Counted from the stretch's first letter, positions 42,740 to 52,995 are shown. The stretch is 64,000 nt of DNA from Euclidia mi (GCA_944739405.2 OX123197.2:57698047-57762046); one strand, 5' to 3'. Made by a program: numbers and translations. The notes: generated by a model not told the origin, from the letters alone.

Positions 42740-43050
42740 GCGACTATTATAGTGTCCACTGATGAAAAGTCACAGCAAATGCTTAATTTCGTTTACTTGG
42801 ATGACAAACTTTTTGGAGATTTTAATGAAACTATTGGATTGATTTTGATAAAATTTTAGTTTTTAATGAAACTATTGGATTGATTTTGAAACAAATTATA
42901 TGGGACCCACCTGAAAGTATAGCCTTTCAAACAAAAAAAGAATTTTGGGTAATCGTTCGATAAATAACGGAGTTATGAGGTAACAAACATAAAAAAAAAT
43001 AATACAGCCGAATTGAGTACCTCCTCCTCTTTTTGGAGTCGGTTAAAAAG
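42740..43050 (+). repeat. Dispersed repeat with internal duplication, ending GGAGTCGGTT
   Basis: A 28-bp string starting TTTAATGAAACTATTGGATT is present at 42821-42848 and again at 42862-42889 (41-bp period). The end, CTCCTCTTTTTGGAGTCGGT (to about 43046), is shared with the inverted-repeat arms at 38.47 kb. Confidence 0.5.
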
Positions 43051-43143
43051 AGAGGAGAAGAGAATAGAGGTAGGATAGTAACTGGAACTTGAAACTCATT
43101 CTTATTAGAGTTTGTTTTTATTTAAATAAGGAATAAGGAATGC

Positions 43144-43260
43144 GGTGGATGGATGCGAGTGGCTCAAGATCGGTCGATGTGGAGGGCCTTGGGGGAGGCT
43201 TATGTCCAGTAGTGGATGTTTTTCGACTGATATGAAAGAAGAAGAAATGAAAGATGAAAG
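43144..43260 (+). pseudogene. RTE-like LINE C-terminal remnant
   Basis: TGGATGCGAGTGGCTCAAGA... reads WMRVAQDRSMWRALGEAYVQ, then TAG, W. This block closes ORF2 of many RTE-type LINEs in Lepidoptera. Only this tail survives, and it has the stop. Confidence 0.6.
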
Positions 43261-43285
43261 AAGAATAGGGTTCGTATATAAAGAA

Positions 43286-43450
43286 GATCAGCAAAGTTAA
43301 GCAGGGCTAGCGAGCACTGCTCGCTACTTATATGGGTGTCTGCAGGTCGCTATAGTACTTTGGAGGGCACATACAGTTGTCAGTTCCGGTTCTAGGCGCA
43401 AGACAAGAATCGTTAGGCCATGTCGCCCTTCGGGCAGTCTGAAAACGCCA
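43286..43450 (+). repeat. 5S rRNA-derived SINE, copy 1
   Basis: GATCAGCAAAGTTAAGCAGG and CGCTACTTATATGGGTGTCTG follow the order of 5S rRNA positions with its internal promoter (GATCACCGAAATTAAGCA... and ..TACTTGGATGGGTGACC). The tail GTTCCGGTTCTAGGCGCAAG, ATCGTTAGGCCATGTCG, AGTCTGAAAAC is shared with the copy at 51960-52095, so this is a dispersed SINE and not a 5S gene. Confidence 0.7.
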
Positions 43451-43867
43451 ATACCAGAGCATATGAGCATCATACAGTATATAGTAAAATTTACAAATTT
43501 GATACTATGGAATAGAAGACGACCCTACTCTAACAGTCTGTAAAGCCCCTTAAAATTCAAAAGATACGCGAAAGGAATAATTCTCGCGGGGTCCCGTTAA
43601 GACGGGCGTGTTTGTTGGCGCGTGAACCGTCGATTGCGGCTTTTTAACGGCATCCCGCAGTTGGCTAAAATGATTATGTGTTTGCAAAATTGTTTGCGCA
43701 CTTTGATATGAAGGCACACGTCATTGGAGAGTAAATCAAAGCATTGCTAGTTGTTCTGATGTTGTGTATTGGATGTACTTCTCAGTTATTTACAAAAACA
43801 AATTCGTCAAAGGTAAATTCAAATTCGTTTACTTCCGTAAATAAGATATTTTTTGGGAGACCGCAAT

Positions 43868-43995
43868 AAGAAAAATAAAAAGGCAGCGATAGCCTAGTGG
43901 ACATACCAACAGACTGCCGCGTAGAGGGATCGAATGCAAAACTGGTTAGACTAAAAAGCGGACCACGGGTTGTAACTGGGATAAACGCTTGGAGG
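43868..43995 (+). repeat. SINE family B, internally deleted, plus strand
   Basis: GGCAGCGATAGCCTAGTGGA, CATACCAACAGACTGCCGCG (head), then directly GGTTAGACTAAAAAGCGGAC and GGGATAAACGCTTGGAGGGT (3' part). About 250 bp of the middle is missing relative to 52600-52995. Confidence 0.7.
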
Positions 43996-44269
43996 GTAAT
44001 GATCGCAATAGAAAAATAGAACATGAATATTACAGGTAAAGTATATTTTTTAAATTTCAAGTGGCGCAGATACCTTAATCTTGTAGAGGATTATGTACCT
44101 GTGTTATTTGGAGTCGAAACGTTGCAGCAATGTGATTCAAGTGAAATATTTCTTAGTATCTTAATCTGTCTCGCAAAGAAATTTTTTCCAGGACTTGCTA
44201 ATTAAGTTGTCGCATGGAAATTAAACTGAAAATGAGGTTAATACAGTATTAACATTAAAACATCTCACT

Positions 44270-44590
44270 TTGGAGCCTGAGGGCCGCTTACAAGTCTAAC
44301 CAGATTTGACAGAATATTATACAAGTCAAACCAGATTTGAAAGAATATTAGCTTTTCCACAGAGCGACTGTTGTCTGAAATTTCGTGGTTACTCTGACTA
44401 CGAATGTCAAAGATCCTGATGACAGCAAAGACCGACGGCTCAACGTGCTCTCCGAATCATGGGGCAAGCATGTTAGCAATTAAATCTGCACTTAACTTCA
44501 AAAAGTCAATGGTAAGCGCCGTGAGTTTAAGTTTTGAACTCTCAACACATCAGTCTGTTAGTATTTCTACTAAGATAGTGCTGCCTTACA
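44270..44590 (-). repeat. SINE family B, diverged, minus strand
   Basis: Shares GCCGCTTACAAGTCTAACCA, TTTTCCACAGAGCGACTG, GAATGTCAAAGATCCTGATG, CTCAACGTGCTCTCCGAATC and ACATCAGTCTGTTAGTATTT with the other copies. It has a small duplication near 44305-44350. Confidence 0.7.
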
Positions 44591-45014
44591 CAACTACAGT
44601 ATGAAAAAGTATACAATAATAATGGAAAACATTAGTTCATAAAACCCTTCCAGGAGCATTGCCCACAGTTGCAGATGCAGGAAAATTCGACACCATCTCT
44701 TTTAATTCTTATGTTTCCACAACGACATAATCTTCTATAAACTTTTTCCCTTCAAATGTAGTTGAGCACAATAATGTTTTTCCTCGGTTCAAAAGAAATT
44801 CCGACGAAACGCCCAAAAGGCGTCTTCTACTTTGTCTCAAAGCGGCCCGCATTTTGCACTTTTTTGTCCCAGTTTCCAACGCAATCAACAGAAAAATAAA
44901 AGTTAACACACGTCACTTAATTATCCATGACAAGGTCGCACTACGTAATCGTATTTAATTTTGCGACTTGCCGTCTCATTGGAGAGTGGAAATGAAAAGG
45001 ATAGCTATACAGTT
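44591..45014. other. Unassigned DNA
   Basis: No supported frame. It ends in the left target duplication of the next element. Confidence 0.3.
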
Positions 45015-45030
45015 GGATCATATTTGGCGC

Positions 45031-45638
45031 TTTTTTTTTTTTTTTTTTTTTGTTTTACGAGGTGGAAAATCCCTTCGGATCTCCGACTCTTGGGGGAAAT
45101 AAGAGCCGGAGTATGTGGTGTTTCCACTAAAAACCACCTCGACTTCCGCCATGTACCCGTGTGTCGGAGGGTGGGGCATCACCAAAGCACTCGTCGCCAC
45201 CCTCCGACGGGTATTGGCCCGCCAGATGGTCAGGCGGGCCCCGAACAAAACCCCCTTGGCGACGGATTAAGGTGTTGGACTCCGCCGCCAAAACGCCCAG
45301 CGGCCGCAGAGGATAGGGAGGACGGCAACGCAACACCGCATCTCCTCTTCCTCTGCGGCCCCACCGCGACGCATCGAATGGTGCGCCCCCATTTGGTCGC
45401 GGGAGATAGGGCGCGCGGCAACGCAACACCGACACGCCTCTCCTCCCGCGACCGCACCCGACTGCGAGGGACAGACAGAACTGTCCCCCGCACCCGCACC
45501 GTTGGACGCATCCTGCGCAGGCCCCTCCAAGCCCACGCGGAGCGTCCCCTCCTGGATCCCTCTTAGCTTCACCGCGGGTGACCAATCCACGGTTACTGAG
45601 CCCCCCCACCACGACAAGGTGGAGATCCCACGGGGGGG
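45031..45638 (-). mobile_element. GC-rich short retroelement led by an HDV-like ribozyme, copy 2
   Basis: Same element as 9873-10493 on the opposite strand, about 605 bp. It is flanked by GGATCATATTTGGCGCT at 45015-45031 and 45637-45653, a 17-bp target duplication, with poly(A) (T's at 45031-45051) at the 3' end. A duplication of that length plus poly(A) is the mark of target-primed reverse transcription. Overlapping R/G/C-rich frames (for example 45127-45612) are GC-driven and unlike those of copy 1 in length. No enzyme is encoded, so it is non-autonomous. Confidence 0.8.
45554..45638 (-). ncRNA. HDV-like self-cleaving ribozyme, copy 2 (complete fold)
   Basis: On the minus strand: P1 C7 at the very 5' end pairs perfectly with G7; P2 5' strand GGGATCTC; P3 ACC/GGT with the 7-nt loop TTGTCGT; P4 ACCGTGG/CCGCGGT; J4/2 core GCTAAG, whose C is the position of the catalytic cytosine in HDV ribozymes; then P2 3' strand GAGGGATCC (one G-T pair). 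The order, helix lengths and the GGxATCTCCACC stretch closely parallel antigenomic HDV. Predicted cleavage is at the 5' edge of the C run, which coincides with the insertion boundary. Confidence 0.78.
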
Positions 45639-45653
45639 ATCATATTTGGCGCT

Positions 45654-45872
45654 AGATTTTATAGCTGTAACGCATAAAAACTAGAAGTAACTTCTACATT
45701 TTATTCATGAAATCAATGTTTTATCTAATGATGATAAAACAAAATAGTTAGCTTTTTGTTTTTTTTTTTTTGGCTCAACTAGCTAATTTTAGGATCCACT
45801 TGTTCGATTTGAAAAATCCTGTTTTGGATAGCCTGTTTATCGAGGAAGGCTGCATAATGCTATGAGCCATAG
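45654..45872. other. Unassigned DNA
   Basis: Nothing recognised beyond a T-rich run near 45760. Confidence 0.3.
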
Positions 45873-46015
45873 GTGCCTCACGAGGCAACACGTTGTCTGA
45901 TTCATAAATTAATGGGTGTTTATTTAATCCAGCAGTGTGATTGTAAATTTGCCCGCGATAAAATAATTCATTTAGCGTGCATGCATGAATCCTGCGTTGT
46001 CTTTTTATCTACTTA
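45873..46015 (+). repeat. SINE family A body, diverged
   Basis: CACGAGGCAACACGTTGTCT, GATTCATAAATTAATGGGTG, TTGCCCGCGATAAAATAATT and GCATGAATCCTGCGTTGTCT align in order with the body of family A at 37010-37155. The tRNA-like head is lost. Confidence 0.5.
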
Positions 46016-46239
46016 CCAAAAATACACAATTCGTCAGCTATATTTTATATTTTTGAAGGGGGTATGCTTATGATTTCTTATAGATTTCAATTCTCCAAAG
46101 CGAATGATACAGGTTTTCAATTTAAACTTCAATACCCTGCACGATCATTTATCAACATATCTACTTACCTATATGACAAAATGTTGCGTAGCAATAATGA
46201 CATATAAAGGGTACTGCGAGTCATTTAAATCTCATTTTC

Positions 46240-46450
46240 GATACAGTGCTGGCAGCTCTATCAATCAGAAATGAGGAGATCCGCAGTAGAACCAAAGTCG
46301 CCGACATAGCTCTCCGGATAGCCAAGCTGAAGTGGCAGTGGGCAGGGCACATATCATATATAGCATCACCCTGTGACCTTAGTGAATCAATGGTGTCTTT
46401 TCAATTATATGTTGAGGAAAGAGGAGAAGGAGCCTCTAACTAATGAGGGC
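46240..46450 (+). pseudogene. RTE-like LINE ORF2 fragment
   Basis: The 46246 frame reads IRNEEIRSRTKVADIALRIA and continues KLKWQWAGHISYIA, a recognisable segment near the C-terminus of RTE-type ORF2 (usually NEEIRRRTKVTDIAQRIAKLKWQWAGHI). It ends with unrelated residues. Confidence 0.65.
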
Positions 46451-46564
46451 AAGCTCTGAATAGGCTAGGCGATCGTACTTAGAGAAGCTGCGGCCTGAAG
46501 AATTGTTAGACTTTGCTTGTAAACATTTTTCAGAGATTGCACGATAGATGACACTAATTATATA

Positions 46565-47451
46565 CAGGGTGTCACAAGACCCATCACCAAGCCGAAGTCT
46601 ACTCGTTCTCCACATCATGCCAAGTCATACTACGTTAAAATAATATCTGGGAAACGAAATATTTTTTATGCTTAAAAAAATATACACTTTTTATTAGCCG
46701 CAATGTATAGCGTGCGCTTGCAGTAAAAATTATCGCGAGAAATGCATCGTACCTACGCTAGCCGTATCTACCTACACTGTGCGCCGCGGTCGACCTAAGG
46801 GCAGTTTTAGATTAGCGTATTTTTCTGCGCGTATACGTTCGTTTCGCTTGCACGCGCGCTAAATTATGGGCTACAAAATACCGCACTCGCGTAAACGGGC
46901 ATATTTCGGTGTGTTCGCTCGAAATGGTAGTGATATCGTGTCAGTATAGCGCTTATACGAGCCTAAGCTCGTCATGACGCACGTCTAAACGCTCGTCAAT
47001 GCTCGTACGAGTTGCGCGTGTGCCAAAAGGCGCGCCTATACACGCCTACATGCGCTTCCAAAAACCAGCATATACGTTCGTATAAGACTCTAGTTTGAAA
47101 CCGCCCAACGGCAACGGTGGTTAACGGCGGCAGTTTATGATCACGTGGTCGCGCGCCCGAGGGGAATGAACTCTCAGGTGATTGCTAGTAGGCATACACT
47201 GCGTTTAGGGAACTTTAAAGTCGTTTATTTTAGAGAAATATTAAAAATTTTGTTTATGTCTATGTGGAAGAAAGTTTACATTTATCATTCAAAACACGAT
47301 TTAGGAACAATTAGAAAAAAAATGTCGTGAATTTGAGCCTCAATACCTCCCGAACCAGTAATTTCCCAGGTTTGGTGCCGAAGTAAAAATTATCTTAATA
47401 ATTGGTTCAATATGGGGTTTCAGTTTTCGTTAAGGGTCTTTTTACACCCTG
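46565..47451. mobile_element. 887-bp MITE flanked by TA
   Basis: The ends are inverted: CAGGGTGTCACAAGACCCAT at the left, and the right end complements to CAGGGTGTAAAAAGACCCTT. TA (46563-46564 and 47452-47453) flanks both sides, as in Tc1/mariner-type insertions. No transposase frame is present, so it is non-autonomous. A smaller inverted-repeat unit is nested at 46799-47106. Confidence 0.65.
46799..47106. repeat. CpG-rich inverted-repeat unit nested in the MITE
   Basis: Starts GGGCAGTTTTAGATTAGCGT and ends in the complement of GGGCGGTTTCAAACTAGAGT, imperfect 20-bp inverted ends. The interior has many CG and CGTATACG/CGTACGAG words, unlike the flanking MITE sequence. No target duplication was identified. 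Confidence 0.45.
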
Positions 47452-47504
47452 TATGTAACTACCGATACGTTACACTGTCAAATAAAAACAAAAACACGAT
47501 AAGG

Positions 47505-47757
47505 ACGTTGTACTCATCTGCAGCTGTCCATGTGGTGACGGATTAAGAATACGGGTTGTCACCACTGTATATCATCCCATGGGTGTCGTAAGAGCCGACA
47601 CATTATGCAGAGAATAGCACTGTAAGAGAAACAAAACTTGATACAAACCCTATACCAACCCGTTTGGCCAGCGTGATATACTAGGCGAATTCCTCCTTTC
47701 AAAGGAGAGGCCTAGTCCAGCAGTAGACTGTTAAAGGCTGATGATGATGATGATGAC
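47505..47757 (+). repeat. LINE 3' UTR with (GAT)n tail
   Basis: TCATCCCATGGGTGTCGTAA, CAAAGGAGAGGCCTAGTCCA and CAGCAGTAGACTGTTAAAGG followed by (GAT)n at 47741-47757 match the usual end of RTE-like LINE copies in Lepidoptera (GGGAGGCCTTTGCCCAGCAG...GATGATGAT). No coding part is left. Confidence 0.6.
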
Positions 47758-48152
47758 TCATCTGCAAAGTTTGTTAAAGGTGTGTGCATGATATTTTTAT
47801 GTTTCGCTGCTTGATTTGATCCTCGCGTAGCGTTGGCACGCTTGCTTTGCCAACTTGAATCTACGCGCTGCTGTACAATAACGTACTTGGGAATACACGG
47901 ATTTGTTGGCAAGGTTGCATGGAATAAGCCTCCTTGGAGCTTGTATTCCGAATTATCAACTTAGCGATGACATCTGCAAGCTGGAAATACCTGCATTATC
48001 AGATTATTCCAAGCTTAAAAGAAAATGTATACTTTACAATGAAATAAAATATATTCCAGCATATTTCTCATTTCCCTCGCTAAGCTTTCCACAGTAATTA
48101 CGTTAGTCGTCCTATAACAATAGCCTCTCTTAAACATAGTTTAAATACCGCG
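47758..48152. other. Unassigned DNA
   Basis: Short spurious frames only. Confidence 0.3.
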
Positions 48153-48228
48153 TAGTATATGCAAAAATATGCAATAAATTTATATATAAAGCCCGGTACT
48201 AAGCGTGAATCCGAATTTGCATACCTTA
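48153..48228 (+). repeat. Two-copy promoter-like block, copy 1
   Basis: GTATATGCAAAAATATGCAA, TAAATTTATATATAAAGCCC and GAATTTGCATACC. The same order of words recurs at 49395-49470. It holds a TATATAAAG box and repeated ATGCAA words. Confidence 0.5.
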
Positions 48229-48364
48229 CTTAAGTTGATTAATGGTGGTCTTGCTATTAATGGATGCAAACGTTACATTTTATTATGAACGCATCCGTTT
48301 CCGTGATTTTTATGTTCACTTTAGTATCTATTAAAAGTTAGGTGTCTGTATTAAAATGCACGCA

Positions 48365-48620
48365 TTTTTTTTATGTCATAAGCGGCAAATGACCAGACGG
48401 ATCGCCTGATGGACACAAACAACACCTGAAGAGTCACAAGTGCATTGCCGCCTTTGGGTAAGGAGATGGGATGGGAGGAGGAGTGGGATGAGAGAGAAGG
48501 AATAGGGGATGGGGCCTTCGGCACTCTCACTCACCGAACGAAACGCAACAGTTTAGGTACTGTTACTTTAAGTCCATTTTCTGTGAGAGGGTAGTAGAAA
48601 TACCTTCTTGAAATAACAGT
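48365..48620 (-). repeat. LINE 3' UTR remnant, minus strand
   Basis: T-run at 48366-48373, then ATGTCATAAGCGGCAAATGA, CCAGACGGATCGCCTGATGG and a G-rich part (GGGATGGGAGGAGGAGTGGG). This is the usual 3' end of a lepidopteran LINE read in reverse; no coding part remains. Confidence 0.5.
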
Positions 48621-49394
48621 AGCCCATTGGTTAAAGGTACCCGATTTGTGTTTGGAACTTGGCGTTAAAATCTCAGAGTCAATTATTGTAATTAAAATTA
48701 TAATAATAATAAAGTATCAAACTATGTGTAAGCCTTGAACTATATAATGACATCAAGTTATCGGAATACCAATTGTGCGTCAGCGTCTATTTAAAACTTT
48801 TTTGTTTTTTTTTTATATTATTTCGTTCAAAATACATTGTAGATGTCAGATAAAATACGAGATTTGACCTTAATATTTGCACTAACGACGTAAATCCCCT
48901 TCTAGTTCACATATAAATTAACTTAGTAAGTAAAGCGTTATTATCACATCATAAAAACGTACAATTATTAGGTACATAATAAATAAAGGCTCTTATGTAA
49001 GTATGTATGTGCATGTGACTTGCTGAAAGCGAATAATGTTAATGACCTTCACTAGTAAGAAGTAAGCAAAAAATAAACTTAGTATTTTCCTAAGGCTATG
49101 TAGCATTAATATTATGACAATAACTACAAAGAATTCTGGATAATAACATAAATTTTAAAGTAAGTAAAGATGATTTTGGAATGCCAAAAATCGTTTTTAG
49201 TTTACTTAGCGTGACGGTATTAAATTAAGTAAATTTAAAAGTAGCCATCAGTCTCTGCCTACCCCTTCTGGAAACTGGCGAGAGTATATGTAGCTATGTA
49301 AAACTTTATCACAAAAGCTAGCTTACCCAAAAGTATCTCACCTGTAAACCTTGTGACCTACTTTCTTCAAAACACCCTAACATAATTGAATACA
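48621..49394. other. Unassigned DNA with a diverged SINE tail
   Basis: 49248-49300 (CAGTCTCTGCCTACCCCTTC, TGGCGAGAGTATATGTAGCT) resembles the SINE tail seen at 59384-59430. The rest is unrecognised. Confidence 0.35.
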
Positions 49395-49470
49395 TAGTAT
49401 ATGCAAAGGATATGCAATAAGTTAATGTATAAAGCTTCTTAACTCTGATACCGGATTTGCATTCAGCGGG
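49395..49470 (+). repeat. Two-copy promoter-like block, copy 2
   Basis: GTATATGCAAAGGATATGCA, ATAAGTTAATGTATAAAGCTT and CCGGATTTGCATTCAGCG; the counterpart lies at 48153-48228, about 1.24 kb upstream, same strand. No gene was found downstream of either. Confidence 0.5.
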
Positions 49471-50964
49471 CGACTCTCATTGCGGAATTTTGTTTTTATT
49501 GTCTAGATAAGATACCGTCTCTTTTTGTTGGATGTAGTTTCATTAAGGACGATGTATTTGATGCTGTTGATATGTTTTATATATGACAGTAACTTTTTCT
49601 GAATACATCGCTTGATTTTTTGAAGCATAAGTGCTAATTCTGGGCCCTGGGTAACAATTTAAATATGAGTAAATATGATCTGACTGACAGTGCTTTTACA
49701 AAAAATCTCGCCTATTAGTACACCTGGGGATGCTTCAAAGATAGATTTATCAACTATCAATTTCAACCTTTGTGAAATAATTTTACAAGTTGCTTGGTTT
49801 CTATCAGCTTTACATGCATAATCTGCCCAAAATGGGGACAGCATAAAGCTAACAGTCCTTGCATGCACATCACGCCAGAATTTATCTTTGTTTGGCTACA
49901 ATTTGTAGTTATTCCATGTGCCTTCTGCTTAAACAAGTCCCCTGCACTATATGAGTTATTATTAGTACTGAGTTTTTTTGAAGAAAATTCATCCGTTGAG
50001 TCATATCGCCGATCGATATTTGCCAATTATTTTCCGTGAAAAACTAATATTCTACAGTGGTATGTCTTTCCGCTTTTGCGATAGTTTTATTCCAATCAAA
50101 ACACACGAAATGCTAAAGCAGGTACTTTAGTATGGAACAATTTCTTGTCAATCAAAAAAAAGGATTTAATACATTCCCTGTCCAACAAGAGACACAATAG
50201 AAAATGATCTCATGAATCATACATGATCTTCATGGGATGGGTTAAGATTCGTGGCTGGTTAAAATCACCATCCATTTGCCTGTCAATTTAGATTAGGATC
50301 TAGCCGGTGACTATATGTAATCGAGTTTGGTTTTAGTGCATCCTATTATGCACTTTGGACGTAACCACAGATCGATTTATACGGGATTGTCTCTAAGCAA
50401 AATTCAACACACTAACTTATTTAGCGACGTCAGAATTGCCATACGATTTACATTGTATGCCACTTCTTGATAATCTGACCAACTGCTGGCCCAGGGCGTT
50501 AAGATGATGAGATGGTTTGTAGTTCGAGAACTTCAGTATGGCTTTCTGTTGGTCTCTCCAATAAACTGCCTCAGTTCCCAAGAGGTCTTTTTTAACTATT
50601 AAAAAATATAACATCCGCTCATAAAATACATAAATGACAGACTTGCAAGCATTCAGTTAATGGACACAGACCAAAAACCGCATAGAGAATCAAACAATTA
50701 CCGTTAATTGAGTTTTTTCTATTATTGAGTCCGTTTCGGACTTTCTTCTCAAGAAGTCATTTAGATCATCTAGAATAGGGTTTTGACTTGCATAAGTGTT
50801 GTAAACAACCAAAATGCAGAAATAAATACGTCTTTATGTCTTTAATTCCCTCTCTAAATTCGAAGTCGGCACGTAGTAAAAAATAAAAGCCCTTCAACAA
50901 TTTCACGGACATATTAATTTAATCACTACATAGTACATAGTATACCTAAAACAAAGTCAATCTT
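49471..50964. other. Unassigned DNA; unexplained minus-strand frames
   Basis: About 1.5 kb. Minus-strand frames of 87, 69 and 65 codons (49763-50026, 49659-49868, 50417-50614) match nothing that I recognise. The 50417-50614 frame (LLGTEAVYWRDQQKAILKFS...) has protein-like composition but no start context or partner exon. Confidence 0.3.
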
Positions 50965-51165
50965 CTGTCTGTCTGTCCCCATTTATGCTTAACTCTTTTA
51001 AACTACGTAACAGATTTTGATGCGGTATATTTTAATAGATAGAATTATTCAAGAGGAATGTTTATATGTATATGACATGTATAATATAGTAGAGAAACAC
51101 TGATAGTTTTAGAGTAGATATAAACATTGCACCCGTGCCAAGCCGACGCGGGTCGCTAGTTATTT
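50965..51165 (+). repeat. Dispersed noncoding repeat ending GCGGGTCGCTAGT
   Basis: CTTCTGTCTGTCTGTCCCCA, AGATTTTGATGCGGTATATT and ACCCGTGCCAAGCCGACGCG then GGTCGCTAGT. I recall this layout (CTGTCTG start, TTTGATG middle, CGGGTCGCTAGT end) as a frequent lepidopteran repeat. Confidence 0.5.
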
Positions 51166-51505
51166 ATATAATTTGTAGATTTTAACTCATCTTTACTCAA
51201 AATTTGTGACCTTTTAAATATAATTGTATGATTATTAATTTTGCGAGAGAATACTCTTTGGGTACTTTTGGCATTTCGGTGAAATTTCACAATTGAATTG
51301 TGGGTTGATGAAGACAGCAAATGTTAAAAACAAATTTATATTTTGAATCAGGCTGATAGGATTAAATACTCTATACTTATATATTCTTACACAAAATCCG
51401 AGTTTAGTACCAATACGTGCCTTTCCTTGCCTTTTATTTTTAACCAGCTTCAATAAGAAAGACATTTCTTTTTAAATAATTTTGCTGTTGAGATTTTTTT
51501 AATTT
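51166..51505. other. Unassigned AT-rich DNA
   Basis: No supported feature. Confidence 0.3.
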
Positions 51506-51507
51506 TG

Positions 51508-51650
51508 TTTTAAAAAACAACCGTCATTCAACATCCCGCATTTGGATAAATCCAGTATCGCGGGCGACTTTACAAACACACAACTAAACGACACAATGAA
51601 CATCCAGATCGGAACAAAATGAATCACACAAAGTGTTGTATCGTGTGCCT
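51508..51650 (-). repeat. SINE family A, 3' part, minus strand
   Basis: Complement of ATACAACACTTTGTGTGATT, GGATGTTCATTGTGTCGTTT and TTTGTAAAGTCGCCCGCGAT, colinear with 9010-9110 and 37025-37125. The tRNA-like head is absent. Confidence 0.7.
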
Positions 51651-51959
51651 TCACCGTACATAAGATGTTTTCTGTGACTTTGTATTTTGTCTTTACCATA
51701 CAAAGCAATACATACATTAAACATGAGTTGAAAGTAGTGATTACGATTACTTTACAGGCGTTCGTAGAAACATTACCGTACGAATAATCCGATCTTGTAG
51801 TCTTTAGTTGTTGCTGGCAAGGTTCGATGGAGGTATTTAGAAGAGGTGAACAATATAAAGCTCATATCAGCTGTGTTAAATCAGCGTGGCACATGACAAA
51901 GATACGTGTAAGAGTATATGGGAGACCTTTTTCCCAACTGTGGGACAGCAGACGCTTAC

Positions 51960-52095
51960 TCAAGTCGCCACTTGGATGGGTGACCGTGTGTGGTATTAAA
52001 TTAAAGCGTTCAATCTGCTGTCCGTCCTGGTTCCGGTCTCAGGTCAGGGATCGTTGGGCCATGTCGGAGGCCTATGTATAGTCTGAAAACTTTGA
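51960..52095 (+). repeat. 5S rRNA-derived SINE, copy 2
   Basis: CGCCACTTGGATGGGTGACC is the box-C region of the 5S promoter. The tail CTGGTTCCGGTCTCAGGTCA, GGGATCGTTGGGCCATGTCG and TAGTCTGAAAAC matches copy 1 at 43286. The 5S box-A part upstream is not recognisable here. Confidence 0.65.
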
Positions 52096-52599
52096 ATAGT
52101 GAGTTGGCCTAACACTAACACGAAAAAAAAACAAAGAGTAAAATTAAATACAATGTATCATATAAACAGTTGACTTTCTTTTTATGGTTATTTACCATCT
52201 AGGTATAGCTTCTTTACATGTACAATAAAAAACATCACTGATTCACGTTCTTCAAAATATTAACAAAAGTCGCGTTTGTAACGATTAGTCGAAAGATCTC
52301 GAGTCGGATAGGTTAGGGTCAGAAAGGGTGCGTCGGTCGCTAAGGGACTTCACCCTTTGTATTAAGTTACCCTTGACCTTGTACGTTGGAATTGAGGTAA
52401 AGGTTTCGTGAACATATGGCATGTTTATATCTGTTTCATAAATGTTAGTATAAATTCACGTCTGAATTACCTTTGAAGAGATGGAACTGACAGACAGATT
52501 TGAGCTGTTGTACGGAATAAAGAAAATTAGAAAAAGTTTTAGCTTCGTACAAGTGTGTGTTTCAAATGGAAGACAGAAAAGCTATAATTTTAATCTTCG
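52096..52599. other. Unassigned DNA
   Basis: No supported feature. Confidence 0.3.
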
Positions 52600-52995
52600 T
52601 TGTAAAATACATATCATCATCGTCCTCTTAGCGTTATTCCAGTTTCAATCTGGGGTCCGCTTACTAGTCTAACCGGATTTGGCTGAATATTACCTTTTCC
52701 ACGGAGCGACTGCCTGTATGACCTCCGCAACCCGAAGGGATAGCGATATTCCATGGATTAGACTAGTGTCAGTTTATTTTAGAAGGTACTGACGCCTTGT
52801 AACGATTCTCAAAGATCTTCATGATAACCGGGACCGTCGGCTTAACGTGCTCTCCAAGGCACGGAACAAGCGATAATTAACAATTCGGTATGCACATAAC
52901 TCCGAAAAGTCATTGGTGCGCGCCGTGGATTCGAACCCGATACCCTCTCCATGGCAGTCTGTTGGTATCTCCGCTGGGCTATCGCTGCCTTGTTG
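52600..52995 (-). repeat. SINE family B, full length, minus strand
   Basis: Best copy. On the minus strand from 52995: GGCAGCGATAGCCCAGCGGA (A box), CAGACTGCCATGGAGAGGG, TATCGGGTTCGAATCCACGG (B box), CGCGCACCAATGACTTTTCG, GCTTGTTCCGTGCCTTGGAG, a middle with CCCTTCGGGTTGCGGAGG, then TCTAATCC..., and an end GTAAGCGGACCCCAGATTGA, AATAACGCTAAGAGGACGAT, ATGATG. It is transcribed by polymerase III in principle and has no coding capacity. Confidence 0.85.

Noticed and set aside
43286..43340. 5S rRNA gene
   Set aside because: Too diverged, truncated at both ends and joined to a tail shared with 51960; a 5S-derived SINE.
49659..50026. Minus-strand frames of 69 and 87 codons
   Set aside because: No recognised motif, overlapping phases, no start context; kept only as unassigned DNA.
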